Positions 22,670 through 26,637 of a stretch of DNA of 26,637 bases are shown here, piece after piece; position 1 is the first letter of the stretch; each line of letters opens with the position of its first letter. The DNA lies in IMG/VR virus record IMGVR_UViG_3300025012_000265, positions 1 to 26,637 of that record. The stretch is one strand, 5' to 3'. The translations under genes were made by a program, and so were the position numbers. Source of the stretch: a virus. The notes beneath the pieces were generated by a model. The model did not search any database. It was given only the letters and a program-made list of their open reading frames with translations, and was not told the origin of the DNA.

Positions 22670-23185
22670 TCACACTCCTGGGATGCCAAGTGAATTGGTG
22701 TTGTACGCAGTCGGGCCAACCTTGCGATAGTTCGCCCACGGAATGCCGCCGCCGAGCCTGACCATGCAATACGCTCCCCATGCCCGATACTTCGCCCCGG
22801 TTGCCGCGATGGTCACATCTCGCAGGGTTGCATCAAAGAATTGCCGCGTCTCTCCGATACAGACCGGGATGTTTCCACCGAAGGCGTATTTATGGCCGTT
22901 CATGATCGCCTCTGCCCTTGTGCCGGGGTTGTAGTCTCCAAAGTCGGGCGTGAGCAAATAGCCATGCTGATATCCGAAGTCGTGAGGAAGTGAGCCATAA
23001 CGAAGGATTCCCATCGGTGAGGCTATCGGCCAGAGGGGGCGCGGGACACTGGCAAAGTCGGTCTCAAACCCTTCCGGGATGATTATCGGTCTGCTATTAC
23101 CAATCTGATACACCCAGTCTTCAAGCAGTCTGGACTGGATGCCGCCCTTGATAAACTCGAATTTTGGCTCTGGAAAATGGTTCAT
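22670..23185 (-). CDS. DUF1353 family protein, 171 aa
   Basis: The ATG at 23185 (MNHFPEPKFEF) overlaps the preceding stop as ATGA and is led by AGGAGAGAT. The typical DUF1353 line GFETDFASVPRPLWPI (about residues 39-54) is followed by YGSLPHDFGYQHGYL and, near the end, FFDATLRDVTIAATGA and YCMVRLGGGIPWANYRK. The family is found in many tailed phages, mainly near lysis or tail genes; some authors have suggested structural or envelope-related activity, but it is not proven as far as I know. His and Asp in LPHDFGY could bind metal. Family assignment is firm; function is open. Confidence 0.8.
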   Translation of the reverse strand: MNHFPEPKFEFIKGGIQSRLLEDWVYQIGNSRPIIIPEGFETDFASVPRPLWPIASPMGILRYGSLPHDFGYQHGYLLTPDFGDYNPGTRAEAIMNGHKYAFGGNIPVCIGETRQFFDATLRDVTIAATGAKYRAWGAYCMVRLGGGIPWANYRKVGPTAYNTNSLGIPGV

Positions 23186-23355
23186 ATCTCTCCTAACGAT
23201 GGCATGGTAGGGCGAATCTGGCAAAACTCGCACTCCTGATCTGCACATTTTTCGTCAAGCCATTCGTCACATACAGCGCAAAACCAGGAATCGTGAAAGT
23301 CTGAGTAATCACCCTGCTCTCCGCATTTTGGGCAAACATGCAAAACCCTGCTCAT
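23182..23355 (-). CDS. Zinc-ribbon mini-protein, 57 aa
   Basis: This small gene is joined by ATGA overlaps to both neighbours (nuclease stop at 23354-23352, DUF1353 start at 23185) and has GGAGGCGAT upstream. The 57 residues contain C8-x2-C11 (CPKC) and C26-x2-C29 (CAVC), a classical zinc ribbon, and then C37, C42 and C45 (CADQECEFC), which may bind a second metal or form a shared cluster. There is no signal peptide. The start of the longer frame that reaches back into the nuclease gene is less likely, because it has no ribosome site and its first 70 residues look like a shadow. Function unknown. Confidence 0.7.
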   Translation of the reverse strand: MSRVLHVCPKCGEQGDYSDFHDSWFCAVCDEWLDEKCADQECEFCQIRPTMPSLGEI

Positions 23356-23816
23356 TGTGATCGCCTCCACTCCCAAGGCCGAACCGGCGCAGGCTGTGCC
23401 CACAGTCCGACCCGGTTGCCCGCGCTGATGCCTTGCAGTGTGCTCCATGCCGTGCAGAATGATTTCCGGCAATACTGAGGGTATACCCAGGCGTAACCGG
23501 CGAGGATCAACTGCTCTTGCAGGTTCTGCGTGCCGTACATCACGATTGCCGACCTTCGCCCCCACCCGCCGTCGCCGGTAAATATGATGTCGACCATTTT
23601 GCCGTTTACAAAGGTCTCTGTAAAATTTCTTGCAGACATTCCGTACGCTTGTTTTATTTCAGGGCTGTCGACGCCATAGAGCCTGATTGATTCCGTTTTC
23701 CCGGAAAGTGTGACTTCGATTGTGTCGCCGTCGATTACTCGCGTCACCCGGGCCAGTTCGGCTTGGGCTGAGGTGGCGAGTAAGAGAATGAGGATTATTG
23801 CCTTGATAGCCATCAT
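23352..23816 (-). CDS. Exported staphylococcal-nuclease-like (thermonuclease family) protein, 154 aa
   Basis: A signal peptide (MMAIKAIILILLLATSAQA) ends at about residue 19. The nuclease core follows: VIDGDTIEV with Asp 29 and Asp 31, IRLYGVDSPEI with Arg 45, Asp 50 and Glu 53, and GWGRRSAIVMYG with Arg 87. These are the metal and catalytic residues of the family (staphylococcal Asp21, Arg35, Asp40, Glu43, Arg87). A C-terminal extension holds CRKSFC and a tryptophan-rich end (RPWEWRRSQ). It would cleave DNA or RNA in the periplasm or outside. ATG-ATG start: the second may be used because it overlaps the upstream stop as TGATG. Two Cys near 116 and 121 may form a disulfide. Confidence 0.85.
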   Translation of the reverse strand: MMAIKAIILILLLATSAQAELARVTRVIDGDTIEVTLSGKTESIRLYGVDSPEIKQAYGMSARNFTETFVNGKMVDIIFTGDGGWGRRSAIVMYGTQNLQEQLILAGYAWVYPQYCRKSFCTAWSTLQGISAGNRVGLWAQPAPVRPWEWRRSQ

Positions 23817-24055
23817 TCAGCCCTGTCGGTACATTTAATTTCCCATGGATGATCTATCTTGACTGGGCCATATATCGGCGGAAACGGCTGAAATGGCGCA
23901 GGCCCTAATTTATGAGGGTACGAAGGGGGAACATATACCGGAGAAGGCGCATTCTTGGTAAACATCCCGGCAAGTGCCGCATGAAGTTCAATCGCCTCTG
24001 CCACTGTCAGTTCAATTGATTTCTCGCCGATATTTATCGTGATTGTGATTTCCAT
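23813..24055 (-). CDS. Hypothetical protein, 80 aa
   Basis: AGGAGAGAC just before the ATG gives a strong ribosome site. The product begins with a strand MEITITINIGEKSIELTVAEA and a helix AIELHAALAGMF, after which come a Pro/Tyr-rich stretch (PSPVYVPPSYPHKLGPAPFQ) and a short tail with one Cys. No signal peptide or membrane span is visible. Tight overlap with the nuclease start (TGATG) indicates a shared transcript. I recognise no family. The front half could be a small dimerisation unit, the rest disordered. Confidence 0.55.
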   Translation of the reverse strand: MEITITINIGEKSIELTVAEAIELHAALAGMFTKNAPSPVYVPPSYPHKLGPAPFQPFPPIYGPVKIDHPWEIKCTDRAE

Positions 24056-24062
24056 GTCTCTC

Positions 24063-24251
24063 CTATGGTTTTTCGCACAGCTTTACACCTGTTGATTGTT
24101 TCCTGAACCAGTCGCAGGATTTATCCGCCCTGCCGTTGCAGTCGAACGAGAAGCAGGGGCCCTCTTCCTTGCAGTAGCGGTCCTTGACTGCGTGAATACC
24201 ATCTTCGTCTCTTGGTTCCATGTGCAGGCTATCCTCAGCAATGACTCTCAT
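24063..24251 (-). CDS. Small Cys-rich protein, 62 aa
   Basis: The ATG at 24251 (MRVIAEDSLHMEPRD) is preferred to an upstream GTG that lies within the preceding gene; GAGAGG stands eight bases before it. Cysteines at 27, 33, 38, 46 and 59 (DRYCKEEGPCFSFDCNG, KSCDW, KLCEK) suggest a metal-binding or disulfide fold. It is one of four neighbouring small Cys-rich genes. No similarity to a named family is evident to me. Confidence 0.55.
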   Translation of the reverse strand: MRVIAEDSLHMEPRDEDGIHAVKDRYCKEEGPCFSFDCNGRADKSCDWFRKQSTGVKLCEKP

Positions 24252-24271
24252 CGGCAAACCTCTCTTGAGAT

Positions 24272-24466
24272 TTATTCCCGGTAACACCCCTTGCACTTGT
24301 CGCTGTTCCTGTTTCTACAGATCATGCACGGCTCAATGTATTCAACCTCATCAAAAAGGTCAGGCTTTCCTTCTTCCATGACACCACCACACTCGCAGGT
24401 CGTTCCCTTCACTTCATCCTCAACGGTTTTGCCATCTTCACAGACTGGGCATACAAATCGTTTCAT
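24272..24466 (-). CDS. Double zinc-site mini-protein, 64 aa
   Basis: GGAGGGAG just upstream supports the start. Eight Cys fall into two sets of four: C6-x2-C9 with C24-x-C26 (CPVC and CECGG, the form of a zinc ribbon), and C47-x2-C50 with C58-x2-C61 (CMICRNRNSDKCKGC). This could hold two zinc ions. Between them is an acidic linker (KPDLFDEVEYIE). There is no signal peptide, so it should act in the cytoplasm. Small double-ribbon proteins may bind nucleic acid or act as adaptors to host polymerase, but nothing here proves this. Confidence 0.6.
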   Translation of the reverse strand: MKRFVCPVCEDGKTVEDEVKGTTCECGGVMEEGKPDLFDEVEYIEPCMICRNRNSDKCKGCYRE

Positions 24467-24493
24467 TTCTCCCTCCAGGGAGGCTTGTCAGCC

Positions 24494-24580
24494 TCAACAA
24501 TCATCCTCGTCGCTAGGATACCCACATACCGGGCAATAGCCTCCGTAATACCTGTGTCCGCAATTTTCGCAGGTTGTCAT
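24494..24580 (-). CDS. Zinc-ribbon micro-protein, 28 aa
   Basis: Six bases after the stop of the secreted 264-residue gene there is an ATG-started frame of 28 codons: MTTCENCGHRYYGGYCPVCG then YPSDEDDC. C4-x2-C7 and C16-x2-C19 form a compact zinc knuckle-like ribbon with Gly at the turn positions (CGHRYYGGYCPVCGY), the pattern of rubredoxin or zinc-ribbon knuckles. The ribosome site is weak, suggesting coupling with the gene before. It is too short for standard gene finders and could be overlooked. The presence of three other small Cys-rich genes nearby supports it. Confidence 0.5.
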   Translation of the reverse strand: MTTCENCGHRYYGGYCPVCGYPSDEDDC

Positions 24581-24586
24581 TTGCGC

Positions 24587-25381
24587 TCAGTTGTAATACA
24601 TGGTGACGGTATTGCTCTTATCGCCGTATGCAGCATGAAGATAGATACCGCCGTGGCTGGTGCCAGTATCTTTGTCACCTTCGCCGTTCGGACCTATTCC
24701 TGGCTTGTAGACGAATCCATCTTTATTTTGAGATGACGGTATATCGCAGGTATCGGGATTATTCCCACGGCAATTCTTGGAGGTGTTCTTTATTGTGTAC
24801 TCTTTCCCGCTGGCGAAAACGAATTTGATCTGGCTACCGTAAGACGGGCCTTTCCCCGAGATTCTCCAAGCCTTTCTCCCCCCGTTCCTTTCACCGTAGC
24901 TCGTAAACACCTTGCTTTTGCTGTACCCGATCGTCGGAGTGCTCGGCCCGGCAGGTGTATCGCTCGACCCACTCACAGCCGTACAGGTCTGGCCGTCGCT
25001 GGTCTGAACGACGAACTTCAGCGGCCTGGAATACTGATCCCCGGACTTGCTCATGAGGAAAACAGGGGCGTTCTTGTATGGCTTGCCCAGTCGTGCAACC
25101 TCGCCATTTACCGACACGGCTGTAATTGATCCTGCTTGCAGTGTGCGAAATAGGATCGCCGCCGCGCCGTTGCCTTGATCGCTGTCTCGCTCAAATGTAA
25201 TCGGCATCGTGCAGACCTTGCCGGTCGGCGGCACGACAGGAGGCGTTACCGGAGGAACAACCGAGCCGCCTGGAAAGTATTGGTTACAAAGAGCGTTGCA
25301 CTCTGCGAGAGACGTTGGGATTGCTTGCGCCCCTGCGGTTGATGCCAGGAGCAATGCCAAGAGAACGACCAGCCATCTCAT
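24587..25381 (-). CDS. Secreted protein of unknown function, 264 aa
   Basis: A typical signal peptide MRWLVVLLALLLASTAGAQA (residues 1-20) is followed by AECNALCNQYFPGG and a Pro-rich linker (PPVTPPVVPP). The remainder looks beta-rich: one unit around 57-130 (VCTMPITFERDSDQG, SITAVSVNGEVARLGKPYKN and RPLKFVVQTSDGQTC), and another from about 145 that includes WRISGKGPSYGSQIKFVFAS and Gly/Asp-rich GIGPNGEGDKDTGTSHGG. Cysteines at 28, 32, 57, 132, 204 and 212 could pair. The start overlaps the previous stop as TGATG, with GAGGTGG upstream. No enzyme motif is recognised. It may be exported to the periplasm as part of the exported protein block. Confidence 0.6.
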   Translation of the reverse strand: MRWLVVLLALLLASTAGAQAIPTSLAECNALCNQYFPGGSVVPPVTPPVVPPTGKVCTMPITFERDSDQGNGAAAILFRTLQAGSITAVSVNGEVARLGKPYKNAPVFLMSKSGDQYSRPLKFVVQTSDGQTCTAVSGSSDTPAGPSTPTIGYSKSKVFTSYGERNGGRKAWRISGKGPSYGSQIKFVFASGKEYTIKNTSKNCRGNNPDTCDIPSSQNKDGFVYKPGIGPNGEGDKDTGTSHGGIYLHAAYGDKSNTVTMYYN

Positions 25382-25788
25382 CAGTCCACCTCTTCAACTG
25401 TGCCTGCCGGCGCATCTTCGAGGGCTTCGGGTTCGGCAATTTCTTCCTCGACTGCCGGAGGCACAACCTTATCGGTTGGATTAAGCGATGGCAGGCTCGG
25501 GAGAATGCTCTTAACCTTGTTAGCCATAGCATCCATCACACCACTTGCATCAAGGTCTGAGTTGGAGTCCTGGTTGGTTTCCTCAATGATAATGACCGTG
25601 TTCCCTGCGCCGCCGCTGTTTGTCGATCCTGCCCCGGTCTGGTTACCTGGAGATTCTGAGAGGCCACGGGCTACGACCTGCGGTTGAGCACAATCTGGTG
25701 CGCCCTGATTGAATGTGTACTCAGCATTTTTGATTGTGCAGGAAGTCAGCAGAAGCAGAATGGCAATTATCAAGTAGCTCTTTTTCAT
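25381..25788 (-). CDS. Putative lipoprotein, 135 aa
   Basis: The ATG at 25788 (MKKSYLIIAILLLLTSC) is chosen because AAAGGGGAAA precedes it; a start nine codons earlier lacks such support. The lipobox LTS-Cys 17 follows a 13-residue hydrophobic core, and Thr at +2 predicts outer-membrane sorting. The mature part is low in complexity: Gly/Ser/Asn-rich around 40-62, a helix (ASGVMDAMANKVKSILPSL) and an acidic C-terminus (EEEIAEPEALEDAPAG). It could be a Rz1-like outer spanin or an envelope protein for superinfection exclusion; no inner spanin partner is seen next to it, so neither is settled. Confidence 0.65.
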   Translation of the reverse strand: MKKSYLIIAILLLLTSCTIKNAEYTFNQGAPDCAQPQVVARGLSESPGNQTGAGSTNSGGAGNTVIIIEETNQDSNSDLDASGVMDAMANKVKSILPSLPSLNPTDKVVPPAVEEEIAEPEALEDAPAGTVEEVD

Positions 25789-25805
25789 AATTTCCCCTTT
25801 GAATT

Positions 25806-26150
25806 TTAATACCATTTGTCAGCCCCTCCTTTGCAATGCTCAAGCTCATGCTTCATCAGAAAGCTCGGTGCCCAGACTTCACATCTCTGTACTCCCCCCT
25901 TACCGTCCGGGATTACATCAGCGCAGGCCCAGATCCCACCAAAGAAGATAAGGGTGAAGACTGGCCGCTCTTTCAGCATCTCCCAGTGGCACTTTGCCAT
26001 TGCTACAGGAAGAAGAACCTCGTGAATTTCCAGATCAGGAATATCTACAAGTCTTGTTTCATGATCAATTCCTGGAAGAAAACTTCCTCCGGGCGTTGGA
26101 GCACAGGCTGAGAGTGTGAACAGAGCAAAGATGAGCAGAAGATTTGCCAT
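25806..26150 (-). CDS. Putative lipoprotein with HExxH motif, 114 aa
   Basis: Start at ATG 26150 (MANLLLIFALFTLSAC) overlaps the FN3-like stop as TGATG; a GTG one codon upstream is in frame. The lipobox LSA-Cys 16 predicts a lipoprotein. The mature part contains IHEVLLPVAMAKCHWEM and, at the C-terminus, H101-E102-L-E-H105 in FLMKHELEHCKGG. HExxH is the zinc site of many metallopeptidases, and small lipoproteins with HExxHCxG are, from memory, found in phage and bacterial genomes. A third zinc ligand is not obvious, and the protein is small for a peptidase. It could be a zinc-binding envelope protein. Catalysis is only a possibility. Confidence 0.6.
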   Translation of the reverse strand: MANLLLIFALFTLSACAPTPGGSFLPGIDHETRLVDIPDLEIHEVLLPVAMAKCHWEMLKERPVFTLIFFGGIWACADVIPDGKGGVQRCEVWAPSFLMKHELEHCKGGADKWY

Positions 26151-26515
26151 CACTTCGCTGTAATGTTGGTAATCCTCGGCTTCGGACCCCAGTCAATGAA
26201 CAGATAAGGGTCAGATTGCGGAGACTCCTGCCCATCGCTAAAAAGTGCAGAGAGGGTGTACCTGGTAATCTTCGCCGTCAGCACAACATCGCAGGTGCCA
26301 ATCCTGGCTATCGGAACGCTCCATTCACAGGTTGGTTGACCTTCCTGATAGAGTTTGAACCCAGTCAGGCTGAGGTCAGATGGAGTATCGTATGACCACT
26401 CGACAGTGATGCTCCGATTCCAACTAGGTGTTGCACTGGATATCTCAGGCCAGAAAAATGCTGTGAGCAGCATCACCAAAATCCATAACCATCCTTTTGT
26501 TACAAGTTTTTTCAT
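26150..26515 (-). CDS. Secreted/membrane-anchored fibronectin type III-like protein, 121 aa
   Basis: The ATG at 26515 (MKKLVTKGWLWILVMLL) is chosen because GGAGGGATT stands upstream; it overlaps the stop of a 24-codon frame as ATGA. An N-terminal hydrophobic segment of about 18 residues may be a signal peptide (possible cut after SSA near residue 28). The mature part reads as one FN3-like beta sandwich: ITVEWSYDTPSDLSLTGFKLY, then ITRYTLSALFSDGQESPQSD and a final strand. FN3 domains are widely used in phages as adhesive spacers. It belongs to the exported protein block at this end of the window. Confidence 0.65.
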   Translation of the reverse strand: MKKLVTKGWLWILVMLLTAFFWPEISSATPSWNRSITVEWSYDTPSDLSLTGFKLYQEGQPTCEWSVPIARIGTCDVVLTAKITRYTLSALFSDGQESPQSDPYLFIDWGPKPRITNITAK

Positions 26516-26586
26516 AATCCCTCCAATGAGCATTTCCACACGTTCGCAACCTCGACCCCATCTACTGTGGTTGGTTGCCAGATCAT
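26512..26586 (-). CDS. Possible micro-ORF, 24 aa
   Basis: An ATG at 26586 overlaps the stop of the partial gene upstream by four bases (ATGA), has AGGGGTG before it, and reads 24 codons (MIWQPTTVDGVEVANVWKCS then LEGL) to a TGA that overlaps the start of the FN3-like gene (ATGA). The unbroken chain of overlaps supports translation, either for a product or as a coupling leader. No family can be named and coding use is unproven. Confidence 0.35.
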   Translation of the reverse strand: MIWQPTTVDGVEVANVWKCSLEGL

Positions 26587-26637
26587 GACACCCCTAAATA
26601 TCTATCAGCCTGCATCTGTTCAGTAGCATCCAAATCT
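26583..26637 (-). CDS. Partial CDS at the right edge (C-terminal end only)
   Basis: The last 17 codons of a minus-strand frame enter from beyond base 26637 and end in TGA at 26585-26583 (DLDATEQMQADRYLGVS). Only this acidic C-terminal end is visible. The ATGA junction with the next frame is typical of this operon, but the piece is too short to identify. Confidence 0.4.
   Translation of the reverse strand, partial: DLDATEQMQADRYLGVS

Noticed and set aside
23356-23565. 70-codon N-terminal extension of the zinc-ribbon mini-protein
   Set aside because: It is the out-of-frame shadow of the nuclease gene; the ATG at 23355 has GGAGGCGAT and an ATGA overlap.
1-26637. tRNA genes, CRISPR arrays, insertion sequences, integrase or attachment site
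   Set aside because: I looked on both strands for cloverleaf arms, spaced direct repeats, transposase-like frames and recombinase motifs and saw none; a dedicated search could still find a small RNA.

Overview
The window is part of the genome of a tailed bacteriophage, free or integrated. Every gene I can support is on the minus strand, packed head to tail with gaps mostly under 60 bases or ATGA/TGATG overlaps, so transcription runs from high to low coordinates. The N4-gp56-type major capsid protein, the large portal, and a DUF6682-like adaptor followed by a nozzle-like protein suggest a short-tailed (podovirus-like) particle. No sheath or tape measure is visible, but the window ends inside the virion genes. 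Lipobox lipoproteins, Sec signal peptides and a GH108-type endolysin point to a Gram-negative host. Its identity cannot be read from the sequence; a [4Fe-4S] ferredoxin-like gene would fit an anaerobe, but that is weak inference.

In transcription order: (A) 26637-23352 holds mostly exported or small proteins: an FN3-like secreted protein, two lipoproteins (one with HExxH), a secreted protein of unknown function, four Cys-rich or zinc-ribbon mini-proteins, and an exported staphylococcal-type nuclease. (B) 23355-20340 holds a zinc-ribbon mini-protein, DUF1353 and DUF5662 proteins, a papain-like peptidase, a holin-like membrane protein, a small unknown protein and the GH108-type muramidase. (C) 20340-15231 holds a monocluster ferredoxin-like protein, a TraR/DksA zinc finger, the large terminase interrupted by a 343-residue intein, the portal and a 64-residue protein. 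(D) 15184-11517 holds the putative scaffold, the major capsid protein, a probable attenuating terminator and three head-associated proteins. (E) 11513-1 holds the adaptor, a nozzle-like protein, tail and appendage proteins (one with about eleven 21-residue repeats, one long helical protein) and two likely internal or ejection proteins, the last running off the left edge.

The genes form one late program: exported factors and lysis functions first, then packaging motor, portal, capsid, connector, tail and ejected proteins. The most unusual items are the terminase intein ending in Gly-Gln before Thr, the ferredoxin-like gene between endolysin and terminase, the papain-like protein with Gln at the usual Asn position, the exported and zinc mini-protein cluster, and the LP-repeat tail protein. 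No tRNA, CRISPR array, integrase, insertion sequence, attachment site or replication gene was seen, and no stretch over 300 bases lacks a gene.
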